Shown in pieces: positions 24,201-35,884 of a stretch of DNA of 64,000 nt. Made by a program: the position numbers and the translations under genes. The notes under the pieces are model-generated. The model had not been told where the DNA came from. It saw nothing but the letters and a program-made list of their open reading frames with translations, and did no database searches. The DNA is taken from assembly GCA_016271365.2 (NCBI GenBank), contig CM028132.1, positions 590,123,001 to 590,187,000 of the forward strand. Direction: 5' to 3'. Position 1 is the first letter of the stretch. The number at the start of each line of letters is the position of its first letter. This DNA comes from Neoceratodus forsteri (lineage: Eukaryota > Chordata > Ceratodontiformes > Ceratodontidae).

Positions 24201-24821
24201 CCAGGAAAATGCATTCTATTTTACTTACCCCTTCAGTAGTAGCCCCTTTAGTGTCCTTGTGGCTGCTGCATTTTATTTGACATTTCTTTACACTGTTGCA
24301 GCAGCCACTGAAACATGCGGTCCCCCGAAAAAGCAGACACCCTCATTAATATTTATAGATGATTGGGGCTCTCCTCATTAAAATTCATGAGCCCTGATCT
24401 TTAGTACCTTGCAATGCTCCTTATTCTTTTTAAACATGAAGGGCTGTCCTGCCCTTGCACAGGTCACCAGTCTGCACACTGCCCAAAGCAGGAACCCCCG
24501 AACACCCTCCCGACTGACCGCAAACCGGGTGGTTGGGTGATCAAAGGCACGGCTCCCTGCATGCATGACCCACTGCCAGCACTGGAGTGCTGAAGCAAAC
24601 ATTGGTGGGTTGCAAATAAGTTTTTGAGCCCAAAATGGGCTAAAATACACTGGGGCCAATCGGTGGGGAAACAAGGCACCTCTCTAGACTCGGGCTGCGG
24701 TGATGAACTGGGGACAGAAACGGGGAGGAAAACAGGCACAATGGGAGGTGCCCCAAGGAGTGGAAGCAAACAGGAGAGCAGGCCATAAGGTACGCCCCCA
24801 ATTTGGGGGGAGGAAGCTACA
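21296..24821 (-). mobile_element. Diverged LTR of the gypsy group, with insertions
   Basis: The left part (21310-21530) parallels the start of the 39267 LTR: gggctactaccc, aggttgaggggcctg, gtgcctccacccaga and ccctctggga occur in the same order. The AATAAA-type stretch at 21630 also matches in position. The right end, cccccaatttggggggagga...gctaca, parallels the mirrored U3 terminus at 40855-40880. CCAAT boxes (attggctg) at 23723, 23752 and 23934 suit a U3 promoter read on the minus strand. A length of 3.5 kb, against 1.6 kb for its relatives, implies insertions or two fused copies. Confidence 0.4.
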
Positions 24822-25128
24822 TTGATGTCAGCATTATGAATGTTGGTATTACAGTGTCGGGCAGATCTCTGTCGGGAATATCACTGTTGGGTAATCATAC
24901 CTAACCTGATGTACCTTCAGGGTTGAAGATGTCAGACCTAAGGATTGTAAGTGCACCAAATAATCCCGAACTATAGGCTGCCCTGTCCGAATGGGATTAT
25001 CTTCCTAGGGACACACCAGTATGAAAATATTTCCCACTCAGAGGAATATGCTTTCCTAGTTGCTGGTTTTCTGGAAACCTTCACCACTCACAGCCTTTGC
25101 TCTGACACATTCAAACTAGAGAATTCTA
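24822..25128. other. Intergenic, nothing recognised
   Basis: No coding or repeat signal that I can support. Confidence 0.4.
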
Positions 25129-25476
25129 GGGGCTGGATTTTCAAAGAGGTCACATTACCGCAACCCATGGGTGCGCCAAAAATATGGCGCACTGGGCTTG
25201 CGACAGTCTAATGGGATTTTACATCCAAGCCGCAGTTGCCTCAGATTAGAACAGTGTTTTGTGTTCTAGCTTGCATCAATCCCAGGGACCCTTTTTACGA
25301 TGCTTGTGCCAAATATTTGGTGCAAGCTACCGAAAATTGTGTACATTGTTGCAGCTGCGTCCAATCTATTAAAATCGGGTGCAGTTGCAGCAAACCCGTT
25401 TGGTGCACCATCAGAAACTAAGTGTGGTGGAAGAGTGATTGATGCAAGCCCTGCACCACCCTTTGAGAATCCGGCC
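25129..25476. mobile_element. Short TIR DNA element (copy 1 of GGGGCTGGAT family)
   Basis: The left end ggggctggattttcaaag is mirrored by ctttgagaatccggcc at the right. Both sides are flanked by the 3-bp word cta (25126-25128 and 25477-25479). The element is 348 bases with no coding capacity. The second copy is at 50188-51510. Confidence 0.65.
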
Positions 25477-26289
25477 CTAGCGCTTCAAAAACCGTACCCT
25501 CAAACGTAGTGTTGTTAGGTCTGGGAATGTTATTGTGTCCTGAGATGGAGTCAGCAGGCTGTATTTCAGTAGCAGGTTGATTAGAATCCTGCTTGACAGT
25601 TTAACCACTGCTGAGGTAAGCAGTTCGGGGGTGGGGGGAGGTGCTCACTTACCCTGTCTCTGCCCAACCCCTGTGCGGCCTTACTGCCACCAGTGAAAAG
25701 GACCCTCAATGAGAACATAAGCTTGAACTTGCACTTCTGTTTGCCTCTAGTCCCTTACGGACATTAATAAAACCATTTTCTTGCAGGATCATTGGGGGTG
25801 GTCAAGCTGCAGGGCTGGCCTGCCCTGAAGTGAGGTACCCCCAGGCATGGTGGCAAGACCTTGTTCACCTTAACTATTCTTTGTGCAGCAGGTTTCAATC
25901 TCGTGTTCTGGCAGCTCGGGGGGGGGGGGGCTGTGCGCTGGAGCTCCTCCTTCAGTGGGCCAGCAGGTAGGCCAGCCATCCCTCCTCCTAGGCCCAAGAG
26001 GCAGCCTTAGGGTATGTCAGCACTGAACCACTGTTAAACCCTGACATGGTTGGGTCCTTTTTTAACCATGAGTATGGTATGGTGATTGGGTAGCTGGGTG
26101 GGGGGGGGCATCCAAAGTGCCATTTCGACCCTCCTGCAGTGTGCTGGGCATTTGTTTTTCCTTCCTCCCTGGTACCTTGCTGAATTCTGCTCTATATATA
26201 GTCAGCTGAGGTCTCATAGGTATTATACAAGCCAAAAGAGCCAAAGGCCCATATGGAGGCTTGCGCTTTAAACAAAGGGATAACCCGGA
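25477..26289. other. Intergenic, nothing recognised
   Basis: G-runs lie at 25918-25930 and 26099-26108; no gene or known repeat can be supported. Confidence 0.4.
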
Positions 26290-26600
26290 AATCCTAATCT
26301 TGAAAAAAAATATTATCCAGCCTAGTCTTAAAAACTGCCATAGAACTACTGCCGGTAACATCTAATGGAAGTCCATTCCATATACCAACCACCCTTTGGC
26401 TGTACCGGCCTACTCTCCTTTTTGTTGCACTGGTCTCACCCTTTAACTGTAGATCATGAGCCCTTGTTGTATAATCTTGTTCTTGTAGCTCAAAACGCAG
26501 GCAGCTCCAGAGATCGTCATTAGAAAGGGACTTAAAAAGTAGGCAGAGGTCACCCCTTAATCTATATTCAGGAGTGTATAGATCTAGACTGGGCATTCTG
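26290..26600 (-). mobile_element. LINE ORF2 C-terminal fragment
   Basis: Minus-strand frame 26294-26596 reads PEYRLRGDLCLLFKSL, then TSATKRRVGRYSQRVVGIWNGLP and FKTRLDN. This is the ending of CR1/L2-type ORF2 proteins, and the frame is open over 100 codons. The 5' part is missing. Confidence 0.8.
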
Positions 26601-27530
26601 TCCTCATGTTTCAGGTGTTCAAAGCTGGCAGAGGGCTTCAGTGGACGTGCTTTTACATTACCTAGCTATATACTTTCTGTGACTCTGTATGGACTTGAAT
26701 ACATCATGACGATTTTTGGATTTAAAGTTTTTCTACAATTGGGGACTGTGTGGACTTGGGGGGTGAGGGGCTTCTGTGATAAGATCTTGTTTCAAATTTT
26801 TGCTCCAGGTGGAAATGTAATGCGGGTCCTGTATTACTGCTGGGGAGGCAGAGGTTGTGGGGTTATATATTTACTCTTCTCCTTGGTCCTCAGTGGTCAT
26901 ACACGTTGGTAGGTGCCACTTGCCTTCCTACCCTGAGACCCACTGACTTGCAGTGATTTTCCCTCAGTCAGAGTCCCAATATCGCCTCCTGTAGGGGTGG
27001 GCATGTGCCCTGCCCCCACCCTTAGAAGTCACTTTTCATTGTATATAATTTTCCTATTTCTTTTCTCCTCTAGTACATTAGTGTGAGGTGTACTCCCACC
27101 ATCCTCCTTTATGGTAGTGCCCAGTTGGCATGCCCTGCTACTGATTTCCCAGTCCCCCTCATTTTACTGGCTTAATAGCCGCCTTTATGGAGTGTTTTTA
27201 TTGTGCCAGTATTTTTGAGATATGTGAGTGCTGTTGAATGTTGTGCTTCAGAATATTCTTTTGTGGGGGGAGGTGGGGCACCCTGGATATAATCTATATA
27301 TGTATGTATTGCTGGGATATAGTGTGATTGTGGATGAGCATCCCTGGGTTTCCCTCTTGGGGGGGTGTTCCTCACTGTGTCTCCCACTTTCACTGCATCA
27401 GGGGATGCAGGGGGTCATCTGCCAACCCTGCTGGTGTGGGCATGGGCCTGCTCTGCTGTTGCTTGCTATTTTGTGCTTGCGGTACCCCACCTCTTCCCAT
27501 AGATGTAATCCCTGCCTGAATACTTTCCTG
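26601..27530. other. Sequence left of the L1 endonuclease, nothing firm
   Basis: It may include L1 sequence upstream of ORF2, but no ORF1 motif is visible. Confidence 0.35.
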
Positions 27531-27720
27531 GAATAGCAATGGTTTAAACAATCCAATTAAACATAGTAAAATGTTTCAATTTGTTCTGGAAGGAGAAATC
27601 GGACTTGATTTATTTACAGGAAATGCACCTGTCTACGTCAGAACATGCTAAATTGTCCAAAGGAGGTGCTTACACTGCTCATGTCTCCACATACAAAAAA
27701 TGGGAAGAGGTGGGGTTTAG
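27531..27720 (+). mobile_element. L1-type ORF2 endonuclease fragment, plus strand
   Basis: Reads N-NGLNNPIKHSK and, after a shift, EKSDLIYLQEMHLSTSEHAKL. This is the start of the L1 AP endonuclease, with the E of LQEMH as the metal-binding residue. The orientation is opposite to the adjacent L1 RT segment. Confidence 0.85.
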
Positions 27721-27759
27721 CAATTCTGATCCCATCTGCAACCCCGTTTCACTGAACAA

Positions 27760-28352
27760 ATTCTTCTAATTCCCTCAAACCCTTTTGAGAGTGTAGGGTA
27801 TTATGGAGGCGGCATAAATAGTCACTGAGGTTCTGCCCTTTCATTGGATCCAGTTTGATCTGGTTAACTAGGGCCCCCGCAGCCTCCTGCTCCCTGTTAA
27901 CCAGAATTGCTGTGAATATCTTTAGATCTACTGGGAGGAGGGAAATGGATCGGTATGACTCACATTTAATCTGACTTCAAGAGGACCAGTATCTGTGCTC
28001 TGTGCCATGTTAAGGGGGCCCCTCTGCTCCTTCCAGTACTGCCTGAATAGTTTCTTTAACTCAGGTATGAGCTGTTCTCCAAATGTCTTATAGAACTCAG
28101 AGTTAAACCTGTCTAGGCCTGGAGCTTTTCTTTAAGTTTGTGATGGTCCCTGTGATTTCAGTCTCCCTAGTGGCTTCTCTCACTGTTGAGGAGTTAGGCA
28201 GGGTAACTGTAAGTTTTCCTAAATACTGTTGAAGTTTCACATCATTGCTAGGAGACTTCTCCTCCCTGTACAATTCCTGATAGTAGACTATGGATAGTTA
28301 GCTATTTTTTTCCCAGGGTGCAATATCTCTGAGGTATTTTCTCCCTGTCTTC
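27760..28352 (-). mobile_element. L1-type ORF2 RT fragment, minus strand, part 2
   Basis: On the minus strand: FYQELYREEKSPSND near 28250, then FNSEFYKTFGEQLIPELKK near 28080 (RT motif 1), and MKGQNLSDYLCRLHNTL near 27820 (motif 2 area). It continues the L1 at 30125-30358 across a CR1 insertion. Stops and shifts are present. Confidence 0.8.
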
Positions 28353-30124
28353 TAAGCTTACGAACATACGAACATACGAAATTTGCCAGCAGATAAAGGC
28401 CTAGAGGTCTATCAAGTCTGCTCGAATGTGCAGCTAGCACCCCTTATTCTGCAGCTGCCCCTCCCTTCCACCCTTCCCCTTCATTAACCCTCCCCCTTGT
28501 CCTGTCCCATCCTCGTTTGAAGCAGTCCACTGTTCTACTGCATACCACTTCTGCAGGTAACGCATTCCACCCAGCCACCACCCTCTCTGTAAAAAGTGTC
28601 TCCTCATCTCCCTCCTGAACCTTCCTCGCTCCAGTCTCATATCATGGCCCTGGTGGCCCTCCCTCCCTTACTTTGAACAGCCCCTCTGTACCTGTCTTGT
28701 TTATTCCTTTCATGTATTTAAAGGTTTCAATCATGTCCCCCTGTCTCTCCTCTCCTCCAGTGAGTACATGTTCAACTCCTTCAACCTCCTCTCCTTGTGA
28801 TAAGTCCCCAGACCCTTGATCATCTTTTTAGCCCTCGCTGCACTCCCTCCAGTAACTTAATGTCCCTTTTCAGATACGGACGCCAGAACTGCACGCAGTA
28901 CTCCAGGTGTGGTCTAACTAATGACCTATACAGTGGCAGAATCACCTCCTCCCTCCTTGAGGATATACCCCTTGCAATACAACCCAGCATTTTGTTGGCC
29001 TTTGCAGCTGCCTTCCTACACTGTGCGAGTTGTTCATTGACCTGTGATGAGCACACCCAGATCCTTCTCCTCCTCTGTCTGGGCTAGCTGCACCCCCCTA
29101 GCTGGTAAGTCCTCCTGGGTTCTTCATCCCAAAATGCATCACCTTGCACTTTTGGCATTAAAGCCCAGTTGCCAGGTGTCTGACCAGGTTTCAAGCTTTG
29201 CCAGATCATCCTGCAACCCTGCCATCCCCCTAGGTCATCCACCACCGCCCCAACCTTGGTATCATCAGCAAACAGACTGATCTTGCTCTTGATGTCCCAT
29301 GATATGTCTGCAATGAATATCCCAAACAACACTGGTCCCAACACCGAGACCTGTGGGACACCACTGTCACTGCCCTTGGGTGTGAGAGCTCCCACCCACC
29401 ACCACCCTCTGTTGCCTTCCCTGCAGCCAGTTTCCTACCCATCTCACCAGCATTGCACCTGTCCCTGTGCCTACTAACTTCCTTCCCAGCCTTTCATGTG
29501 GCACTGAGTCGAATGCCTTACTGAAGTCAGATACAGGACATCCACTGCATGTCCCCGTCCAGTTGCCTAGTTACCAGTCATAGAACCCGACCAGGTTGGT
29601 TTGGCAGGATCGGCCACGCATGAAGCCATGCTGTCTGCTGTCCTGTAGTCCTTGGCCTCTAAGAGGGCCACCAGCCTCCTTCAGGATAGTCTCCATTAGC
29701 TACCACGATGGATGTGAGGCTCACTGGTCTGTAGTTTCGGTTCATCCTTGGGGCCACTCTTGTGGAGGGGCACCACATGAGCCATCCTCCAGTCCTGAGG
29801 CCACACCCCGAATGTAGTGAGGCATTAAATAGGGTTCACAAAGGGGTCCTGCAAGGACCTCTGCTGGCTCCTTCAGTACCCTGGGGTGGATGCCATCTGG
29901 GCCTGGTGCCTTGTCCACCCTCAGTGCCTTCAAACCCTCTCGAACTCTGTCCTCCATGATTTCCTCATCTGTCACCACTTCCCCCCCTTCGTCTGCCATT
30001 TCACCCATCTTGGATGTCACCCCCCTCTTCTCTTTAGTAAATACTGAGCAGAAGTACTCATTTAGTGCTTCCGCCTTATCATACCCTGCTTCCACCAAAC
30101 CCCCCTCCTTCCTAATCCTTACTA
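28353..30124 (-). mobile_element. CR1-type LINE inserted in L1
   Basis: The 3' tail acgaacatacgaacatacga lies at 28358-28380. On the minus strand the order is RT N-terminus (29742-30098, with KAPGPDGIHPRVLKE), RT core (29084-29442, with VSVLGPVLFGIF and FADDTK), and C-terminal domain (28820-29056, with [16 protein letters not shown]). The ends touch L1 coding sequence on both sides, and the L1 frame resumes across it at the word TTAAG. It lacks the endonuclease, so it is 5'-truncated. Confidence 0.9.
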
Positions 30125-30358
30125 TGTGGACTTAAGGACTGCTCCGCTACTTGCTTGTTTCTGAATTTGCCAAGCAAAAACTTGTTCTGCTTGGCCAACT
30201 CCCTCATAAATCCTCTGTCTTGCAAAACTTAGTAGCCTCTCAGTTTTATTCTCTATGTAATTTTGTAGTTCTGTTTTACATTTCTTAATCTCCAGAAGAA
30301 GGGCCTCATCTAAGGTAATTTTATGGGTAGCTTCAAAGTCAAACAGCCTATTCTCCAA
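30125..30358 (-). mobile_element. L1-type ORF2 fragment, part 1 (EN-RT linker)
   Basis: Minus-strand frame of 78 codons containing CKTELQNYIENKTERLLSFA and EQVFAWQIQKQ, the linker between the endonuclease and RT of L1. It reads into the 28352 fragment when the CR1 is set aside. Confidence 0.75.
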
Positions 30359-30583
30359 GGTTGTCTGGTGTTCAGCAGCTTTAATTATTTATTTAGTTAT
30401 GCATTTAATTCTTGGATTACAATACCTTTGAGCTAGAGGCTCCTTTACAAAGGTTCCACGTCAAAGTAACACAATCAGACATGCAATTCAGAAAAGCCAG
30501 TAATATGGTACAGAGTAGCGTCTAATAAAACAAAGTAGATATGTGCATCTTGCATTTTCTTTCCTTGAGGCATATTGTATGAT
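30359..30583 (-). mobile_element. Possible LINE 3' tail
   Basis: An attatttatttagttatgca start followed by a non-coding stretch resembles the T-rich tail at 57830. This is weak evidence. Confidence 0.3.
30576..30583 (+). repeat. Left target-site duplication of outer hAT
   Basis: tgtatgat; its partner tctatgat is at 53673-53680 (7 of 8 match). Confidence 0.8.
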
Positions 30584-31349
30584 TAGGGTTGCCACCTACC
30601 CGGTAATTTTCTGGATCGTCCGGAAATCAGGGCTGTCCTCCAGTTACCCGTTTTTCTCCCTTTCTAGTTCGGTAATGATGTGGCCGGGCGGACAGCTGTT
30701 TTTAACTGCGTGGCTAGCCTAATTTTAAACCACAGCACAGACACAGTTGCACAAAGCAGCCAGCGTGGCTGCCGAATCCATCCTGTTAAAAATGTTGTGT
30801 TTCCCCTTTTAATCCCTTCCCCTGGCCCTGTATCTACACAAAAAATAATTTAATTCACCTCCAACCAGCAGCACATTTTGGCGCTTACTAGTTACGGTCT
30901 CCCGGTCTCTGACTCCACTCCAGCTCAGCCCCAATCCTGACCGACTCCAGAATGTAGCAGTGGAGCGCAGATGAATCTCCTTTCTCCTCCCGAGACTAGT
31001 CCTCCTGATCCCAGTGCAGTCTGTGCAGACAATTGCCATGGCCGACTCCCGAGTCCCGGTTTGCCAGTTCGTTCGTTGCCACAGCCTGCCATCTATGCGG
31101 TGCTTCCCCCCACTCCTCCGATCCTGGAACTGGAAGTCAGACAACATACCAGGTCCCGGACCCTGACGCTCGTTCAGCCGACAGCCTTGCTCCCTCAGTC
31201 TCTCTCTCGTAGTCCACCGCAGCGCCTCCGACCTGACATCTACATGCTTCTGGCTGGCTTGGAAGTTGGAACTGGAAGGATTAGGAGGCAGGAGCAAGCA
31301 AGCGCTGAGGCTGAGGGCTGAGCATTAAAGCAACCGAAGGACTCAGGAT

Positions 31350-31475
31350 AATAGCCAATCAAGATACTGTATTTGCCGGCAAGCATTTATGACCAATCGG
31401 CAATAGGCATGGACAGTGAACTCTGATTGGTGAGCAAGTCACCAGCGATTGGTCCGTTACGAGGACCAATCATTG
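31350..31475. promoter_or_regulatory. Cluster of CCAAT boxes, possible promoter of outer hAT
   Basis: Five CCAAT/ATTGG words occur within about 120 bases (near 31355, 31394, 31424, 31448 and 31464) in both orientations, just after a GC-rich stretch with CpGs (30880-31280). No TATA box is clear. Confidence 0.45.
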
Positions 31476-31577
31476 TGGTCATCTCATGTAGTGTTACGGC
31501 AGGAAAAACAAACAAAAGCATCAAAGGACACATTGCCCTATATTAACCCTTGGCTGCCAGGGTAGCCCAGTACAACA

Positions 31578-31793
31578 GTGTTGGAGGAGGAGTCGTGGCT
31601 GAATCCAGATGGAAAACCAGGAGGAATTGATATTGCCATTGGGATCATCGGATCGGAGGACTTCCAGGCTGAGTGGGAGCTGAGTGAGAGACCATACCCG
31701 AACAGAGAACCAGGAGGTCGGTTGGATTTTTTGAAAATTACTGGCAGCAGATTGACAGTGCCTTCAGCACTCCACAGCAATTGGGGAATCTGA
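31578..31793 (+). other. Short open frame of 71 codons, unrecognised
   Basis: It starts MLEEESWLNPDGKPGG and has no family match that I can name. It lies between the CCAAT cluster and the transposase, so it may be leader sequence of the outer hAT. Coding status is unproven. Confidence 0.2.
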
Positions 31794-31898
31794 CTGCACT
31801 TTTTCCATCCCAGGCCCAGCAAGTGTAAGGTAGGCTGTCATTGTAAGTCTCAGTCTGTCATTCTCTAGTCTAGTAATCACTCAGGTGAGTTAGGTAAG

Positions 31899-31989
31899 GT
31901 TACTAGAAACACAGGCAGCCGTAGTTAGCCTAGCTTAGCAGCAATAGAGACTGTAACTTAAAAAGTATTTTTCTGCTATATGCTATGTA

Positions 31990-32024
<35 letters not shown>

Positions 32025-32118
32025 TGTATATACTAGAAACACAGGCAGCCTTAGTTAGCCTAGCTTAGCAGCAATAGAGACTGTAACTTAAAAAGTATTA
32101 TTCTGCTATATGCATGCT
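31899..32118 (+). repeat. Tandem duplication with (TA)n spacer
   Basis: About 85 bases starting gttactagaaacacaggcag are repeated from about 32031 with one or two differences. The copies are separated by a (TA)n microsatellite at 31998-32025. It looks like recent local duplication. Confidence 0.85.
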
Positions 32119-32514
32119 CTTTGCTCTGCTGACAGTGTGATTTAATTACTTTTACTTAATGTCTGTCATTTTATTTATTAGAATCGGAACTGCAGCAGAG
32201 TTGCACAGTGTGTATTATTTATGTTAGGCTCAGTGGGCTGGCAGTTATTAGTTATGCTTAATGGTTGACAGCCTTGCTAAGCAGCAACAGTGGGCTGGTG
32301 TCTGTTATTATTCAATGTTTTTTTTTTATATATGATTATGCCTTAGCAGCAGCAACATACTAGTTCTCTGAGTGGTATTATGCTAAGCTGAATAAGCCAT
32401 TTGTTATGAAGATCATGATTATAACAGTTTTGTCCGTGCTGCATTTAAAAACATGCATGTGAGAACTGTGAGATCATGACGTGATGTATAGGAACTTAGG
32501 AAGTGATATTACGT

Positions 32515-32700
32515 GGTGGGCAAGGGCAGGAAGCTGTGAACCTGGAAACCGGGGTTTGAACCCCATCAGTTGGCCCCACTTGCTTACTTGTGTGACCTTG
32601 AGAAAGTGACTTGACTTTCTTGTGCTCCCAGGTTGAACCTGGAAACAAGCTTCAGCTTAGTGTGCCTCTGCCTCTTCTGGTGAAACAATTTCCCCTTCCC
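32515..32700 (+). mobile_element. CORE/MIR-like SINE
   Basis: Contains gtttgaaccccatca, then ccacttgcttacttgtgtga, then ccttgagaaagtgacttgac and tctt...gtgctc. This matches the B box and conserved core of MIR-type SINEs. The A-box side is degraded. Confidence 0.65.
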
Positions 32701-32832
32701 TTCCCCACATAAATTAGAATTATTGGAATCAATCATGCATTTTTTCATGTCCACAGTCCCACTCCCTTATGACGGCTTGTTTTCAAAAGGTGCTCATGTT
32801 GTTATTAGGATTATTAGTCATATTAATTAATA

Positions 32833-33225
32833 GGTGTCAGCGTGGCTCAGTTGGTAGCACATCCACCTCTGGACCAAAAAATCGCTGGCATCTGACTGCA
32901 GTATTAGGGGGTGCTGTACTGCTGGGATGAGATGTTAAACCAAGATCCCTTCTGCCCATCCTGATGTTGTTCTGGTGGGTGTCCAGGTGGAAGTAAAAGA
33001 ACTCGGGACACTCTTCACAAAAGAGTAGGGAACATTCCCGGTATTCTGGCCAACATTCCCCTTCCCATAAACCGGTTCATGCAATTATCCAGGCTGTGTG
33101 TGGGTGTGGTGATGATGTGTGATATGTTTCTGTTTTCCAGTGATGGACTAGAGTGGCCCTGAGTGCTGTCTACTCTGTGAGATGCTCATGTGGCAGCATG
33201 TGCCCATTAATAAGACATTGCGTGG
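32833..33225 (+). mobile_element. tRNA-derived SINE with conserved 3' half
   Basis: The head gcgtggctcagttggtagca is a good A box. The body carries gatgagatgttaaacc, gaagtaaaagaactcggga and ccggtattctggccaacatt, a motif series I know from SINEs of sharks, coelacanth and other vertebrates. The exact 3' end is uncertain. Confidence 0.7.
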
Positions 33226-33952
33226 TATTAATGTACATATACATCATTGTTGGACTTTAGTTATTTGCAGTGATGGTTCAGTGGAGGTTGAGGAATCTTC
33301 TTTATGCACTGACTTTTCTATTGATGCTGATGTCATAATTACATTTTCAAAGCAAGTACAGCAGTATCACTAATAAAAATAAAGTACAGATATTATGAGT
33401 GGATAGAATTTGAATATGCATGCAATATGCTGTTGGTATTACCATCTTGTACCTACCACACATGTGAGTGCTCAGATGTTTGAACACTTGCAGATGTTTT
33501 GAAGTAATACAAACTAGCAATAACTAATATTAAGACAGACTTGTGGCACTCTGCAAAAGGTCTTCACACTCCTTTTTCAGAATGATACACAAATATCTTG
33601 TACAACTGCTCCATCATGCTACAATCCACATACCCACTGTAGCTTGATGCAGCAATACTAACGATCAAGGTAGAGCCAGAGCCTGTATTGAAAAAAAAAT
33701 TGCAGTGTAACCTGTAAATTGGTTCAGGCCAGACAAAATCAGTATGCAGTACCTCACTACATCATGTATGGATAGGGGAGCATTAGTGGAAAGAAGTGCC
33801 ACCACAGCAAGGTCCTCCCCATGGGCACTGATTTGTTGTTGAGCTGTTGTTACATTGGCCTTACACAGGATGGCAATTAAAGTTTGTTGTGTTTGTACTT
33901 TTAGTTAACTTGCCATCACACGTCTGTGTAACGGAAGCGGCAGTGCCACGGT

Positions 33953-35720
33953 GTGACAGCGGGTTTTTGTACGGTGACTCTGAGGATGAATACTTTTGGA
34001 AAAAGAGCATGGGCTTCAGAGCCACAAAGCCATGCCACCAGTGGGAGCCCAGCAAAGAAGGCAAAGGGGTTCTGCAATTATAATAAAGCCTGGGAGCAGA
34101 ACTATTCGTGGGTGCGGTCAGTACCAGGCCTAGAGGGAGTGGCAAAATGTGCATCCTGAGGCACTGTCTTCACAGTGAAATGGGATGGTGAAAAGGCTTT
34201 GAAGACTCATTAAAAATCAGAGAAGCAGCAGCAAAGCCTGCAGACTCAGAAGGAGAACCTGTTTATGACCAAGTTCATGCAGCCACGGACCACAACAAGT
34301 GAGAGCTTGAAGATTACTGCAGCGGAGGTGACATCAGTGTACCATGGAGTGAAACACAACCACTCCTATTTATCCATGGGGTGTGGAAGCAAACTGGCAC
34401 AGACTATTTATGCAGACTCTGCCATTGCATCAAAACTGAGTTGTGGGAAGACCAAAGCAGAGTGCATAGTCGCCAATATGTTGATGCCATATTCGGAGGA
34501 ACTTCTTTTACATGACCTGGGCACATCCTATTTTTCTGTAGCTTCAGACTCCTCTAATAAGGGCAACAAGAAAATGTTCCCTGTGGTTATTCAGTACTTT
34601 CACGAAAAGCATGGAATTCAGCAGAAACTCATGGACTTCTATGAGGACCACAACGAGACTTCTGAAGCCATATTTAATCAAATTAAGGACTGTCTTCATC
34701 CGAAAGGATTGCTACAGCAAAACCTGTCCAGTTATGCTGCAGACAATGCTTCAGTTAATTATGGCAAGCACCGCTCTATGTTTAAGCAGTTTAAAACCGA
34801 AGTGCCACACATCATCTCTGCCAACTGCTTATGCCATGTGCTACACCCTTGTGCAAGGAATGCAAGCAAGGCCCTTGCACAATTTAATGTAGAAACTTTA
34901 GTGTTAAAAATCTACAGTGAATTTTCATCTTCTGCCAAGAAAGTTGCACAGCTGAAAGAGATGTTTGCTTTTGTTGACCAAGACTGGAAGGAGATTCTGC
35001 AGCATGTAATAACCAGGTGGATGTCATTCCTTTCTGCAGTGGCAAGGCTTGTGCAATGTTGGACAGCTATAAAAAGCTATTTCATAAGTCAGGGACCAGA
35101 TGAATGCCACCCCCTGATATGAAAATTTGTTGAAGGTGATGAAGATGGCTACAGTGATAAGGATTATGTGTCAGAGGTGGAGTGCTACCTGCATTTTATG
35201 CATTACGTTCTACAGCTGTTCCATAAGTCCATTGCCAAGCTTGAGAGCAATAGCCTGACTGCTCCAGAGGTCTACTGTGTAAATGCATAATCTGCGCAAT
35301 GAACTGCAAAAAAGACTTGATGACATGTTCTTTGGTTTTAAAGTGTCATCAGCTGTAAAGGACTTTCCCTCAACTGTCAGGGAAAGAGTGTCACAAGACT
35401 GTAGTTGATTTTATGTCCGTGCACTTGCCTATCTAAATAAATGGTTTGATTTTGAAAATAACCCTTTCAAGGCAATGCAGCTATTCTCTTTGCAACGTCA
35501 AGTTGCCTGGGATGAACTATATAAATCTGTAGAGACACTGAAGCTGCAAAAAGAACTTGACATGGATGGACTCTACTCAGATTATAGTACACTGACTGCA
35601 GCATTGCCTTTTTTAATAGAAATGACAGAGAAATCTGTCAGTGAGCGACGGGTGGCCTTTTTCAATAAAGCGCCTGAGTGCCGGACACTTTACAAAGCTT
35701 TTCAGTCTGTGTTGTCCATC
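33953..35720 (+). pseudogene. Outer hAT transposase pseudogene, 5' part
   Basis: hAT transposases cut and paste DNA through an RNase H-like fold interrupted by a helical insertion. Here an N-terminal BED-type finger appears (WEQNYSWVRSVPGLEG, then KCAS-stop where a second cysteine is expected at 34157-34159, then EKALKTH). Next is a long open frame at 34265-35122 with SVASDSSNKGNK, SYAADNASVNYG and ANCLCHVLHPCARNA, equivalent to the D- and C/H-containing motifs. A TGA at 35120 and later shifts follow, with 35475-35720 continuing toward the dimerisation domain. The gene is broken at 35721-35728 by the inner hAT and resumes at 52918. Confidence 0.85.
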
Positions 35721-35728
35721 CCTGGCAG
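35721..35728 (+). repeat. Left target-site duplication of inner hAT
   Basis: cctggcag; identical copy at 52910-52917. The 8-bp length is characteristic of hAT. Confidence 0.95.
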
Positions 35729-35884
35729 CAGGGCTCGAAATAACCGGCTGTCCACCCATCCCGGACAGCCGTTTTTCATTTGGGACAGCCATTTTGTGAA
35801 GTCCGCCTGTCCCTTGGACAGGCGGTTTTGAATTGATGCAGCCAGACAGTATTGGGCAGTAGGACCCAGCGGCAGACTGGAGGT

